Positions 37,984-47,073 are shown, numbered from the stretch's first letter. The stretch is 64,000 nucleotides of DNA from Micromonospora fulviviridis (GCF_014648395.1 NZ_BMRA01000009.1:149744-213743); one strand, 5' to 3'. Notes: generated by a model from the sequence alone, not told the origin. Numbers and translations are program-made.

Positions 37984-38583
37984 GTGGTGACCGACAGCGC
38001 CGAGCAGTCCCGCGCCGACGCGACCCGCGCCCGGCTGCTCGAGGCAGCCGTCACCGCCTTCGCCGAGCGGGGCTTCCACGGCACGACGACCCGCGACATC
38101 GCGGCCGCGGCCGGGCTGAGCCCCGCCGCGCTGTACGTGCATCACAAGTCCAAGGAGGAGCTGCTCTACCTGATCTCGCGCTCGGGGCACGAGCACGTGC
38201 TGCGGCTGGTGCGGGAGGCGGTCGCCTCGTCCGCCGACCCGGCCACGGCGCTGCGGCGGGTGGTCCACGACTTCGTCGTGACCCACGCCCGCGACCACAC
38301 CACCACCCGGGTGGTCAACTACGAGCTGGCCGCGCTCAGCCCCGCGCACCTCACCGAGATCCGGGAGATCCGCCACCGCATCGAACAGGCGATCCGGCAG
38401 CTCGTGGAGGCGGGCGTGAGCGCCGGGGTCTTCGAGACGCCGGACCCGCGGATGGCGGCCGCCGCCCTGCTCTCCCTCGGCGTCGACGTGGGCCGGTGGT
38501 ACCGGGACGGCGGCGACCTGGTCCCCGAGTACATCGCCGCCCGGTACGCCGAGATGGCGCTGCGCATCGTCGGCGCCCGCTGA
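37984..38583 (+). CDS. TetR-family regulator of the lipid operon
   Basis: The 199-residue regulator has the TetR DNA-binding domain (AFAERGFHGTTTRDIAAAAGLSPAALYVHH) and a C-terminal ligand domain of the acyl-CoA-responsive kind. I start it at the GTG at 37984, which follows AGGAGGGAAGGTGGA; a GTG one codon later is also possible. It is divergent from the eight-gene operon and likely binds the palindrome between them, released by an acyl-CoA. Confidence 0.85.
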   Translation: MVTDSAEQSRADATRARLLEAAVTAFAERGFHGTTTRDIAAAAGLSPAALYVHHKSKEELLYLISRSGHEHVLRLVREAVASSADPATALRRVVHDFVVTHARDHTTTRVVNYELAALSPAHLTEIREIRHRIEQAIRQLVEAGVSAGVFETPDPRMAAAALLSLGVDVGRWYRDGGDLVPEYIAARYAEMALRIVGAR

Positions 38584-38604
38584 CCCGGGCGGGCCGGGTT
38601 CCGG

Positions 38605-40233
38605 TCAGCCCACCTTCGGTGCGGCGCGGGAGATGATCGTGGCGAAGTCGACACCGCTCGGCAGTGTGCCGAACGCCTGGCCGTGGTCGCCGCCGAGGCG
38701 GGAGGCGCAGAAGGCGTCCGCGACGGCCGGGTGGCCGTGCCGCACCAGCAGCGAGCCCTGCAGGACCAGGGCGAGCCGTTCGACGACCCGGCGGGCCCGC
38801 AGCTCCAGGTCGTCGCGGTCGGACAGGTCGGCCCGCACCTGCCGCAGCGCGGCGTCGAGCCGCGGGTCGGCGCCGGCGGCGGCGCTCGCCTCCGCCTGGA
38901 ACGCCTCCATGACCTGGGGCTCCTTCGCGACCGCGCGCAGGACGTCCAGCGCGGCGACGTTGCCGGAGCCCTCCCAGATCGAGTTCAGCGGCGACTCCCG
39001 GAACAGCCGCGGCATGCCCGACTCCTCGACGTAGCCGTTGCCGCCCAGGCATTCGAGGGCCTCGGCGGCGTGCGCCGGCCAGCGCTTGCACACCCAGTAC
39101 TTGCCGACGGCGAGGGCGAGCCGCTTGAACGCCGTCTCGGCGGCGTCGCCGCGCGCGGACCGGTCGGTCGCTCCGGCGAGCCGCATCATGAGGACGGTGG
39201 CGGCCTCGGACTCGACCGCGAGGTCGGCGAGCACGTTGCGCATCAGCGGCTGGTCGACCAGGTACCGGCCGAAGGCCGCCCGGTGGGTGGCATGGTGGAC
39301 GGCGGTGATCACCCCCTGCCGCATCCCGGCCGCCGCGCCGATGACGCAGTCGAGGCGGGTCAGGTTGACCATGTCGATGATGGTGCGCACGCCACGGCCC
39401 TCGTCCCCGACCCGCCAGGCGACCGCGTGCTCGTACTCGATCTCCGCCGAGGCGTTGGACCGGTTGCCGAGTTTGTCCTTGAGGCGCATCAGCCGCAGGG
39501 GGTTGCGCGTGCCGTCGGGCAGGACCCGCGGGACGAGGAAGCAGGTGAGCCCGCCCGGCGCCTGGGCGAGGGTGAGGAAGATGTCGCACATCGGCGCCGA
39601 GGTGAACCACTTGTGCCCGACGAGCCGGTAGGTGCCGTCCGGGTCGGGGTGCGCGACGGTGGAGTTGGCGCGCACGTCCGAGCCGCCCTGCTTCTCCGTC
39701 ATCGACATGCCGGCCAGCAGCCCCCGCTTGGTCAGCGGCGCACGCAGCCCGAAGTCGTACGCCGTTGCGGTGAGCAGCGGCTCGTAGCGCGCGGCCAGGT
39801 CCGGGGCGTGCCGCAGCGCGGGCACGGCGGCGTAGGTCATCGAGATCGGGCAGCCGTGGCCCGCGTCGGGGCGCCACGTGTAGAACTTGGCCGCCCGGGC
39901 CACGTGCGCACCGGGCCGGTCGTCCGCCCACGGCGCGGCGTGCAGGCCGTGGGTGACCGCGGTACGCATCAACTCGTGCCAGGCCGGGTGGAACTCCACC
40001 TCGTCGATCCGGTGGCCGTAGCGGTCGTGGGTGCGCAGGACCGGCGGGTGCTCGTTGGCCAGCCGCCCGTGCTCGATCGCCGGCGCGGCGCCGCCGAGGC
40101 GGCCGAGTTCGTGCAGCTCCGCGGCGGCCCAGCCGGCGCCCTCGCGGTCCAGCCCGTCGAGCAGCGCCGGGTCGTCCGCCGCGTCGTAGCCGGACAGCGG
40201 GGGGACCTGGTTGACGACCTCGTGTGTGGTCAC
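38605..40233 (-). CDS. AidB-like acyl-CoA dehydrogenase
   Basis: The 542-residue protein matches the AidB branch of acyl-CoA dehydrogenases in length and motifs: GMSMTEKQGGSDVRANST, GHKWFTSAPMCDIF, CLGGNGYVEESGMPRLFRESPLNSIWEGSGNV. E. coli AidB is part of the alkylation response and binds DNA; other members act on acyl-CoA. No ada or alkA gene is near, so a metabolic role is equally possible. It overlaps the TetR gene by four bases. Confidence 0.88.
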   Translation of the reverse strand: MTTHEVVNQVPPLSGYDAADDPALLDGLDREGAGWAAAELHELGRLGGAAPAIEHGRLANEHPPVLRTHDRYGHRIDEVEFHPAWHELMRTAVTHGLHAAPWADDRPGAHVARAAKFYTWRPDAGHGCPISMTYAAVPALRHAPDLAARYEPLLTATAYDFGLRAPLTKRGLLAGMSMTEKQGGSDVRANSTVAHPDPDGTYRLVGHKWFTSAPMCDIFLTLAQAPGGLTCFLVPRVLPDGTRNPLRLMRLKDKLGNRSNASAEIEYEHAVAWRVGDEGRGVRTIIDMVNLTRLDCVIGAAAGMRQGVITAVHHATHRAAFGRYLVDQPLMRNVLADLAVESEAATVLMMRLAGATDRSARGDAAETAFKRLALAVGKYWVCKRWPAHAAEALECLGGNGYVEESGMPRLFRESPLNSIWEGSGNVAALDVLRAVAKEPQVMEAFQAEASAAAGADPRLDAALRQVRADLSDRDDLELRARRVVERLALVLQGSLLVRHGHPAVADAFCASRLGGDHGQAFGTLPSGVDFATIISRAAPKVG

Positions 40234-40829
40234 GGCGACACTCCCAGCGCGCGGTGGATGAACCTGATCAGGTCGGGGATGGTGGCCGGGCCGGCGACCC
40301 CGGCGGCCAGCGGGCCGACCATGGCCTCGGCCAGGGCGCCGACGAGCGCGGTCGCGGTCAACTCGGGGTCCTGCGGGGGCAGTTCGCCGCTCGCCACCCC
40401 GGCCGCGACGTAGCCGGCGATCAGGTCGGCGTACGCGCGGCGGAAGGTGAGCCGTTCGGCGTCGACCGCCGGGTCGACCGGCTCGGCGAGCAGCGCGTAC
40501 GCCAGCCGCGGCGAGCGCAGCGCGCGGCCGGAGAACGTCTCGACGACGGCGGACACCTGGTCGGCGGCGGTGGCCTCCAGCGCGGCGGCGCGCGCGACGG
40601 CGTCCACCTCCCGCTGCGAGGCGGTGCGGAACACCTCGGCGAACAGGTGGGCCTTGGTGGGGAAGTGGCGGTAGACGCTGCCGGTGGCGACGCCGGCCCG
40701 CTCGGCGACGGCCGCGACCGAGCAGCCGGCATAGCCGTGCCCGGCCATGATCGCCAGCGCGGCGGCGATGATCCGCTCGCGCGAGGCGCTCAGCCGAGCC
40801 TTGACGCGCTCGGTGCTCCGGTAGGCCAC
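40230..40829 (-). CDS. TetR-family regulator, operon with AidB-like gene
   Basis: This 199-residue regulator has the TetR domain AGHGYAGCSVAAVAERAGVATGSVYRHFPTK (split here as helix-turn-helix CSVAAVAERAGVATGSVYRHF) and a variable ligand domain. I set the start at the GTG at 40829; the longer frame would read through a palindrome that is probably its own operator. It forms a two-gene unit with the AidB-like dehydrogenase. Confidence 0.85.
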   Translation of the reverse strand: MAYRSTERVKARLSASRERIIAAALAIMAGHGYAGCSVAAVAERAGVATGSVYRHFPTKAHLFAEVFRTASQREVDAVARAAALEATAADQVSAVVETFSGRALRSPRLAYALLAEPVDPAVDAERLTFRRAYADLIAGYVAAGVASGELPPQDPELTATALVGALAEAMVGPLAAGVAGPATIPDLIRFIHRALGVSP

Positions 40830-40837
40830 GCAAGAAG

Positions 40838-40867
40838 TGAACCACCATTCAGTCCTTGCCGGCAAGG
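40838..40867 (-). promoter_or_regulatory. Two adjacent palindromes upstream of the second TetR gene
   Basis: TGAACCACCATTCA (40838-40851, arms TGAA/TTCA) and the perfect palindrome CCTTGCCGGCAAGG (40854-40867) lie side by side, starting nine bases before the TetR start. They are candidates for an autoregulatory operator. The second could equally be a small hairpin. Confidence 0.45.
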
Positions 40868-40943
40868 GCGCCCGGTTGCGGGCCGGGTGCCGGGTTCACC
40901 GGCCGGATCGGTCACAGCTTGGACGCGGACGGCCGCAGTGATC

Positions 40944-40972
40944 TTGGTGTGCCTCCGTCGATCGGGTACCGT
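40944..40972 (+). promoter_or_regulatory. Predicted promoter of the amino-acid ABC importer
   Basis: TTGGTG and TACCGT are separated by 17 bases, about 70 bases upstream of the binding-protein start. No operator is obvious around it. Confidence 0.4.
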
Positions 40973-41042
40973 CCCCTGGCACATCGTCTTTGCACCACCC
41001 CTGGCTGCCTGTCACACCGGGGTCGATCGGAGGGACACTGTC

Positions 41043-41861
41043 GTGACTTTCTCCAGCGCAGTCCGCAGGGCTGGCGTCATCGTGGCGATCGCCGCCCTCG
41101 CGGCGACCGCGGGATGCGCCAAGAAGGAGGACGGCGAGACCCAGGCGAGCGGGGTCAAGCTCGTCGAGAAGGGCAAGCTCACCGTCTGCACCCACCTGCC
41201 GTACGCGCCGTTCCAGTCGAAGGACGCCGCCGGCAAGGTGGTCGGGTTCGACGTCGACGTGATGGACCTGGTCGCCAAGGACCTGGGCGTCGAGCAGAAG
41301 ATCGTCGACACGCCGTTTGAGGGGATCAAGTCCGGCCAGGACCTGAACACCGGCAAGTGCGACGCGGCCGCCGCCGGCATGACCATCACCGAGGAACGGC
41401 AGAAGGTCATGAACTTCTCCGATCCCTACTTCGACGCGACCCAGGCCCTGCTGGTCAAGACCGGGAAGTCGTACAAGTCGCTCGACGACCTCAAGGGCAA
41501 GAAGGTCGGCGTCCAGGCCGCGACCACCGGCCGCGACTACGCCAAGAAGTTCGAGAAGGAGAAGGGCCTGCAGCTCGTCGAGTTCGAGGACCTCGCCGCG
41601 GAGCAGCAGGCGCTGGCCAACGGCCAGATCGAGGCCGCGATCAACGACCTGCCGGTCTGGACCGAGTACATCAAGGAACACCCGGGCGGGTTCGAGGTGA
41701 CCGCCGAGTTCGACACCGGTGAGCAGTACGGCTTCTCGGTGAAGAAGGACGGCAACCCGGAGCTGCTCAAGAAGATCAACGAGGTGCTCGCCAAGGCGAA
41801 GCAGGACGGCACCTACGACACGATCTACGAGAAGTGGATCGGCAAGAAGCCGAACGCCTGA
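41043..41861 (+). CDS. Polar amino-acid ABC importer, substrate-binding lipoprotein
   Basis: The 272-residue lipoprotein has a lipobox LAATAGC (C25) and the family-3 solute-binding fold: KLTVCTHLPYAPFQ, VVGFDVDVMDLVAKDLG, GMTITEERQKVMNFSDPYF, and GVQAATTGRDYAKKF. Such proteins deliver glutamate, glutamine, arginine or similar amino acids. The start is the GTG at 41043 preceded by GGAGGGACACTGTC. It is the first gene of a three-gene importer operon. Confidence 0.9.
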   Translation: MTFSSAVRRAGVIVAIAALAATAGCAKKEDGETQASGVKLVEKGKLTVCTHLPYAPFQSKDAAGKVVGFDVDVMDLVAKDLGVEQKIVDTPFEGIKSGQDLNTGKCDAAAAGMTITEERQKVMNFSDPYFDATQALLVKTGKSYKSLDDLKGKKVGVQAATTGRDYAKKFEKEKGLQLVEFEDLAAEQQALANGQIEAAINDLPVWTEYIKEHPGGFEVTAEFDTGEQYGFSVKKDGNPELLKKINEVLAKAKQDGTYDTIYEKWIGKKPNA

Positions 41862-41875
41862 GCCACCCACCGGCC

Positions 41876-41904
41876 GGAGGGCGCGCGCCGGGCGCGCGCC
41901 CTCC
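41876..41904 (+). terminator. Intra-operon hairpin between binding protein and permease
   Basis: A perfect 13-bp GC stem (41876-41888 with 41892-41904) with a 3-base loop lies in the 67-base gap. It ends shortly before the permease ribosome binding site. It probably stops or stabilises part of the transcripts, so that the binding protein is made in excess over the membrane parts. Confidence 0.65.
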
Positions 41905-41928
41905 GCACCTCGCTAGGAGCGCCGAACC

Positions 41929-42723
41929 GTGAAGCTGCGACGCCGCCAACGAGAACGGCTGTCCCTCTGGCTCCAGTACCTGGCCTTCGTGGCCGTCATC
42001 GCCGTGGTGGTCCTCGCGGCGGACTGGGGTCGGCTGAGGGAAGCGTTCTTCCGCGTCGACATCATCGAGTCGATGTTCCCGACGATCATCACCGTCGCGC
42101 TGCGGAACACGATCCTCTACACGCTGGGCGCGTTCGCCTTCGGCCTCGTCTTCGGCACCGTCCTCGCGCTGATGCGGCTGTCCCGGGTGGCTCCGTACCG
42201 CTGGGTGGCGACGGCGTACATCGAGCTGTTCCGGGGTCTGCCCGCGCTGCTGGTGCTCTTCCTCGTCGGGTACGGCATCCCCATCGCCTTTCCGGAGCGC
42301 GAGATCCCGGGCGGCGTGTTCGGGTCGATCACGATCGGTCTCGGACTGACCGCGGCGGCCTACATGGCCGAGACCATCCGCGCCGGCATCCAGGCCGTGC
42401 CGAAGGGGCAGATGGAGGCGGCGCGCACCCTCGGCATGTCGCACTTCACCGCGATGCGCACGATCGTCATTCCCCAGGCGTTCCGGATCGTGATCCCCCC
42501 GCTGACCAACGAACTGATCCTGCTCACCAAGGACTCGTCGCTCGCCTACGTGCTCGGCGTGACGGCGCAGACCATCGAGGTGACGAAGTTCGGCCGGGAC
42601 ACGCTCAACGACCGGGTGAACGCCACCCCGCTGCTGGTGGCCGGCCTCACCTACCTGATCATCACCCTGCCCCTGTCCCAGGTGGTACGCCGCCTCGAAC
42701 TCCGCTACGCCAAGGCTCGGTGA
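41929..42723 (+). CDS. Polar amino-acid ABC importer, permease
   Basis: This 264-residue His/Glu/Gln-type permease has about five hydrophobic segments and the coupling block AETIRAGIQAVPKGQMEAARTLG that contacts the ATPase, followed by VIPQAFRIVIPPLTNELI. The GTG follows TAGGAGCGCC. A single permease gene suggests a homodimer. Confidence 0.9.
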   Translation: MKLRRRQRERLSLWLQYLAFVAVIAVVVLAADWGRLREAFFRVDIIESMFPTIITVALRNTILYTLGAFAFGLVFGTVLALMRLSRVAPYRWVATAYIELFRGLPALLVLFLVGYGIPIAFPEREIPGGVFGSITIGLGLTAAAYMAETIRAGIQAVPKGQMEAARTLGMSHFTAMRTIVIPQAFRIVIPPLTNELILLTKDSSLAYVLGVTAQTIEVTKFGRDTLNDRVNATPLLVAGLTYLIITLPLSQVVRRLELRYAKAR

Positions 42724-42727
42724 CCCC

Positions 42728-43567
42728 ATGACGACCAGCCAGTCCCAGCCCGCCGTCGAGATCCGCGACCTGCACAAGTCCTTCGGCCCGCTCGAGGTGC
42801 TCAAGGGCATCGACTTCGAGGTCGGCCACGGCGAGGTGGTCTGCGTCATCGGGCCGTCCGGGTCCGGCAAGTCGACGCTGCTGCGGTGCGTCAACCTGCT
42901 GGAGGAGCCGACCGCCGGCAGGATCTGGGTCAACGGGACCGAGATGACCGACCCGGACGTCGAGATCGACTCGGTACGCCGCGGCATCGGCATGGTCTTC
43001 CAGTCGTTCAACCTCTTCCCGCACCTCACCGTGCTGGACAACCTCACCATCGCCCAGCGCCGGGTGCTCCGTCGCGGGCGCGCCGAGTCGGAGCGGGTCG
43101 CGCGCGCCAACCTGGAACGCGTCGGGCTCAGCGACAAGGCCGGCGCCTTCCCGGCCCAGCTCTCCGGCGGGCAGCAGCAGCGGGTCGCCATCGCCCGGTC
43201 GCTGTCCATGGACCCCAAGCTGATGCTCTTCGACGAGCCGACCTCCGCGCTCGACCCCGAGCTGGTCGGCGACGTCCTCACCGTCATGCGCAAGCTCGCC
43301 GAGGACGGCATGACCATGATGGTGGTGACCCACGAGATGGCGTTCGCGCGGGACGTCGCCGACCGGGTCGTGTTCATGGACGGTGGGGTGGTGGTCGAGC
43401 AGGGGCCGCCGCAGGAGGTGCTGGGCGCGCCCCGGCACGAGCGGACCCGCTCGTTCCTCTCCCGGGTCCTCGACCCGACCCACGTCGCGCAGCTCGGGCA
43501 GCCCGACGAGGCCGCCGAGCCGCCCGCGGCGCCGGGGCTGCCGGCCGACGACCGTCACCAGCTGTGA
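42728..43567 (+). CDS. Polar amino-acid ABC importer, ATP-binding protein (GlnQ type)
   Basis: The 279-residue ATPase has Walker A GPSGSGKST, the Q-loop VFQSFNLFPHLTVLDN, signature LSGGQQQR, Walker B LMLFDEPTSALDPE and the switch VTHEMAFA. A 30-residue Pro/Ala-rich tail follows the conserved core. It starts four bases after the permease stop and completes the importer. Confidence 0.92.
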   Translation: MTTSQSQPAVEIRDLHKSFGPLEVLKGIDFEVGHGEVVCVIGPSGSGKSTLLRCVNLLEEPTAGRIWVNGTEMTDPDVEIDSVRRGIGMVFQSFNLFPHLTVLDNLTIAQRRVLRRGRAESERVARANLERVGLSDKAGAFPAQLSGGQQQRVAIARSLSMDPKLMLFDEPTSALDPELVGDVLTVMRKLAEDGMTMMVVTHEMAFARDVADRVVFMDGGVVVEQGPPQEVLGAPRHERTRSFLSRVLDPTHVAQLGQPDEAAEPPAAPGLPADDRHQL

Positions 43568-43611
43568 CCGCCGCGGCGGGGTCGTCGTAACCCCTGTCTA
43601 GGCTCGACCGC

Positions 43612-44034
43612 ATGGCAGATCCGTTCCGGGTGCGCGTCACCGTCCGCGGCTACGAGCTCGACACCCAGGGCCACCTGAACCAGGCCGTCTACCTCCAGTA
43701 CGGCGAGCACGCCCGGTGGGAGTGCCTGCGCGCCGCCGGCATCGCACAGGACCGGCTCCTCGCCGGCGGGGTGGGGCCGGTGGCCCTGGAGGTCACCGTG
43801 CGCTACCTGCGGGAGCTGCGCGGCGGCGACGAGGTGGACGTGTCCTGCGAGTTCCGCTGGGGCGAGGGGAAGACCTTCCAGATCGTCCAGGAGCTCACCC
43901 TGCCGGACGGCACGCAGGCTGCCACGATCACCGGGGTGGGCGGCCTGCTGGACCTGTCCTCCCGGCGGCTGGTGCCCGACCCGCGCGTGCGGTTCCGCCA
44001 GCTGGCCACCGACCCCGCGCCCATGAACCTCTGA
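43612..44034 (+). CDS. Acyl-CoA thioesterase (hot-dog, 4HBT type)
   Basis: The 140-residue protein has the 4-hydroxybenzoyl-CoA thioesterase-type motif YELDTQGHLNQAVYLQYGEHARW, with the aspartate and the H-x-N segment at the active site, and VRYLRELRGGDEV. It should hydrolyse an acyl-CoA in the cytoplasm. The ATG has no strong ribosome binding site. It is convergent with the response-regulator gene. Confidence 0.83.
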   Translation: MADPFRVRVTVRGYELDTQGHLNQAVYLQYGEHARWECLRAAGIAQDRLLAGGVGPVALEVTVRYLRELRGGDEVDVSCEFRWGEGKTFQIVQELTLPDGTQAATITGVGGLLDLSSRRLVPDPRVRFRQLATDPAPMNL

Positions 44035-44039
44035 GCCGC

Positions 44040-44690
44040 CTACCCGCCGGAGCGCAGGTAGGTGAGCACGGCCAGCACCCGCCGGTTGGTGTCGTCGTTG
44101 GGCGGCAGGTCGAGCTTCGTGAGGATGTTCCCGACGTGCTTGCCGACCGCCGCCTCGGTGACGTGCAGCCGCGCGGCGATCGCCCCGTTGGAGTGGCCCT
44201 CGGCGACCAGCGCCAGAACCTCCCGCTCCCGGGGTGACAGGGCGGCCAGGGGGTCCCGGGGGCGGCGCAGGAGGTGCCGCACCACGTCGGGGTCGACCGC
44301 GGTGCCGCCGGCCGCCACCCGGCGCAGGGTGTCGGCGAACTCGGCGACGTCGGCGACCCGGTCCTTGAGCAGGTAGCCGACCCGCCGGCCGTCGCCGCTG
44401 TCGAGCAGCGCGGCCGCGTACCCGCTCTGCACGTGCTGGCTGAGCACCACCACGGCCAGGTCGGGCCGCTCCGTGCGCAGCGCGACCGCCGCCCGGAGCC
44501 CGTCGTCGCGGTGCTCGGGCGGCATGCGGATGTCGGTCACCAGCAGCTCCGGCCGGTGGGTGCGGACGGCGTCGAGCAGGGCGGGCGCCGTGCCGACGGC
44601 GGCGACCACGGCGAAGCCGAACCGGGTCAGCAGGCCGACGAGGCCCTCCCGCAGGAGGACCTCGTCCTCGGCGAGAACGACCCGGGTCAC
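44040..44690 (-). CDS. NarL-type response regulator
   Basis: This 216-residue regulator has a receiver domain with the phosphorylated D53 (LLVTDIRMPP) and K in LLKDRVAD, and a LuxR-type DNA-binding domain (LSPREREVLALVAEGHSNGAIAARLHVTEAAVGKHV split over the helix-turn-helix NGAIAARLHVTEAAVGKHV). I use the GTG that overlaps the kinase stop as GTGA. Its partner kinase is encoded directly upstream; the target genes are unknown. Confidence 0.88.
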   Translation of the reverse strand: MTRVVLAEDEVLLREGLVGLLTRFGFAVVAAVGTAPALLDAVRTHRPELLVTDIRMPPEHRDDGLRAAVALRTERPDLAVVVLSQHVQSGYAAALLDSGDGRRVGYLLKDRVADVAEFADTLRRVAAGGTAVDPDVVRHLLRRPRDPLAALSPREREVLALVAEGHSNGAIAARLHVTEAAVGKHVGNILTKLDLPPNDDTNRRVLAVLTYLRSGG

Positions 44691-45976
44691 GGGCGGCACG
44701 GCAGCTCCACCCGGACGAGGGTAGGACCACCGGGCGGGCTGGCCAGCAGCAACCGCCCGTCCACCGCGGCGACCCGGTCGGCGAGCCCGGTCAGCCCGGT
44801 GCCCAGCGCCGGGTCGGCGCCGCCCCGGCCGTCGTCCTCCACCTCCACGACGAGGCGGCGGTCGGGCAGCGTGAGCCGGACCTCGGCTCGGCTCGCCCCG
44901 GCGTGCCGGGCGACGTTGCCCAGCGCCTCGGAGACCACGTACCAGGCGGTGGTCTCGACCAGCTCCGGCACCGGGCGGGTGAGGTCGGCACGCACGGTGA
45001 CCGGGACGGTGGCCTGCGCGGCCAGCTCACGCACCGCCCCGGCCAGGCCGAGTTCGGTGAGCTGCTGCGGGCGGATGCCCTGCACGATCCCGCGCAGCGT
45101 GACCATCAGCTCCTTGGCCTGCTCGTGGGCGACGGCCAGGGGCTTCGCGGCGGGGGAGTCCTCGGGCACGTCGAGCCGGGCCAGCCCCAGCTGGAGGGTG
45201 AGGCTGGTCAGCCGCGGCTGGGCCCCGTCGTGCACGTCCCGCTCGATCCGGCGGCGTTCGGCCTCGTAGGCGCCGACCAGGCGGGCGCGGGAGCGGGTGA
45301 CCTCGCGCAGCGCCGTCCCGTCGGGCGGGGCGCCGAGCAGCCGGCGGGCCACCGCTGCCTGCCCCGCCACGAGCAGGCCGGCCAGGTAACCCAGCCCCGG
45401 CACGGCGAGCAGCCCCGCGACGGCGTACGGGACCGCCGCGCCGGGGGTGTCCACGGTGGTCCAGACCAGCACGATCCGCTCGGCGCCCCCGGCCAGCCAC
45501 GGGCCCGCGACCAGCGTGACGTCGAGCAGGACGAGCAGGGCGAACATCCCGTACGCCAACGGCACGACACCGCCCAGCCAGGCCGCGTACGCCACCTCCC
45601 GCCACCCGGCGGCCGTGGTGTACCGCGCGGCCAGCCCGCGTACCCGGGGCCCGGGCAGTGGACGCCCGTCGACGACGCCGAGCCGCCACCGCTCCACCAC
45701 GGCCAGCGGGGCGCTCGCGAGCGGAGCGACGGCCAGCGCGGCCAGGGCGACGACGGTGAGGACGGCGACGAGGGGGAGGGCGACGGGGCGGCCCCGCTGT
45801 GCCGCGGTGACCACGGCGAGCAGCGGCGCCCCCACCACGGACAGCCCGACCGCGAGGACGCCGGACAGCGGCACGGTGGTGACGGCGTACGCCAGCGCGC
45901 GCCAGGGCCACGCGGAGATCAGGTAGCGGGGCCGGCGCAGGGCCTCCGCCAGGTGCCGGGGCTCGTCCAAGGTCAT
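44687..45976 (-). CDS. Sensor histidine kinase (HisKA_3/DesK type)
   Basis: The 429-residue kinase has about six hydrophobic segments in the first 210 residues, a dimerisation helix with the phosphorylated H249 (RRRIERDVHDGAQ), and an HATPase domain with YVVSEALGNVARHAGA and VEDDGRGG. There is no extracytoplasmic sensor domain of note, so it may sense the membrane. It is co-transcribed with the response regulator (4-base overlap). Confidence 0.88.
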   Translation of the reverse strand: MTLDEPRHLAEALRRPRYLISAWPWRALAYAVTTVPLSGVLAVGLSVVGAPLLAVVTAAQRGRPVALPLVAVLTVVALAALAVAPLASAPLAVVERWRLGVVDGRPLPGPRVRGLAARYTTAAGWREVAYAAWLGGVVPLAYGMFALLVLLDVTLVAGPWLAGGAERIVLVWTTVDTPGAAVPYAVAGLLAVPGLGYLAGLLVAGQAAVARRLLGAPPDGTALREVTRSRARLVGAYEAERRRIERDVHDGAQPRLTSLTLQLGLARLDVPEDSPAAKPLAVAHEQAKELMVTLRGIVQGIRPQQLTELGLAGAVRELAAQATVPVTVRADLTRPVPELVETTAWYVVSEALGNVARHAGASRAEVRLTLPDRRLVVEVEDDGRGGADPALGTGLTGLADRVAAVDGRLLLASPPGGPTLVRVELPCRP

Positions 45977-46108
45977 GTCGTCACGCTAGCCACGCGGTGT
46001 CCGGGCAGCCCAGCCGTCTGGACCCACTCCCCGGGTATGCCTGGCCCTACCCTGTTCCGGCCCGCCACGCCCAGTGCGCCGGCCGTCCCCGCGCGCTGGA
46101 CTGGGCGC

Positions 46109-46756
46109 ATGGATCGTGACCGTCTCGGCGCCGCCTGCTGGCTGCTCGCCACACCCCTGTTCCTGGCCGCGAACGTGATCGTCGGGCTGGCCTGGCGCCG
46201 GCCGCCGTTCAGCTGGGCCACCAACAACATCAGCGACCTCGGCAACGTGACCTGCGGCCTGTGGGACAGCACCCGGCCCCGCCCGGTCTGCTCGCCCTGG
46301 CACGAGGCGATGAACGGCGCGACGGCCGTCACCGCGGCGCTGCTCGCGCTCGGGGTGCTGCTCACCTGGCCGGCGCTCGGCCGCGGGGTGGCCGCCACGG
46401 CGGCGCGGCTGCTCACGCTCGCCGCCGCCGCCGGGTACGGCCTGGCCGCCGCCGCCCCGGCGGACGTGGACGAGAACCGGCACTTCCTGGCCGCGCTGCT
46501 GATCTTCGTGCTGGGCAATCTCGGGATGCTGGTGGCGGCGCTGGCCGGGCGGTCGCCGGTGCTGGGCGGGATGCGCGCCGCGAGCCTGGTCCTCGGGTCG
46601 GTCGGGGTGGCCGGCGTGGTGCTCTTCCTCGGGCAGGTCGACGTGGGCATCGGGGTCGGGGGAATGGAGCGGGTGGCGGTGTTCCCGCTGCTGGTGTGGA
46701 CGGTCCTGGTCGGCCTGCGGGTGGTCCGGGCCGGTCGGGATCGACGCCTATCCTGA
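46109..46756 (+). CDS. DUF998-type membrane protein
   Basis: The 215-residue protein has about six membrane segments and the opening block FSWATNNISDLGNVTCG typical of DUF998 proteins. Two cysteines in the first outer loop (VTCGLW and RPVCSPW) could form a disulfide. I start at the ATG at 46109; an ATG 75 bases earlier is less likely because it adds a proline-rich leader. It is divergent from the kinase operon. The function is unknown. Confidence 0.75.
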   Translation: MDRDRLGAACWLLATPLFLAANVIVGLAWRRPPFSWATNNISDLGNVTCGLWDSTRPRPVCSPWHEAMNGATAVTAALLALGVLLTWPALGRGVAATAARLLTLAAAAGYGLAAAAPADVDENRHFLAALLIFVLGNLGMLVAALAGRSPVLGGMRAASLVLGSVGVAGVVLFLGQVDVGIGVGGMERVAVFPLLVWTVLVGLRVVRAGRDRRLS

Positions 46757-46760
46757 GCGG

Positions 46761-47048
46761 GTGGAACTGGAGTTCAGCGGCGAGGTGTGGTTCTGGCGGG
46801 GGCCGGCGCCCTGGCACTTCGTCACCGTCCCCGACGAGCTCTGCGGTGAGTTGGAGGCGGCCTCGGCGTCGGTGACCTACGGCTGGGGAATGATCCCGGT
46901 GACCGCGCGGATCGGGGCGACGGGCTGGCAGACGTCGCTCTGGCCGAAGGACGGGCGGTACGTGGTGCCGGTGAAGACGTCGGTGCGCAGGGCCGAGGGA
47001 ATCGGGCTGGGCGACCGGGTGGACGTCCGCCTGGTCGTCGGGGACTGA
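46761..47048 (+). CDS. DUF1905 family protein
   Basis: This 95-residue protein is a single DUF1905 domain: FSGEVWFWRGPAPWHFVTVPDE, then YGWGMIPVTARIG and SLWPKDGRYVVPVK. The fold is a small beta barrel; the function is unknown. It starts at a GTG four bases after the previous stop and is probably co-transcribed. Confidence 0.83.
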   Translation: MELEFSGEVWFWRGPAPWHFVTVPDELCGELEAASASVTYGWGMIPVTARIGATGWQTSLWPKDGRYVVPVKTSVRRAEGIGLGDRVDVRLVVGD

Positions 47049-47073
47049 CCGGTCGGGGCGGGAGCGGGAACGG

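Noticed and set aside
40224..41042. Plus-strand open frame extending the amino-acid-binding protein by about 270 codons
   Set aside because: The extension is antisense to the TetR gene, is low complexity, and would bury the signal peptide and lipobox of the binding protein.
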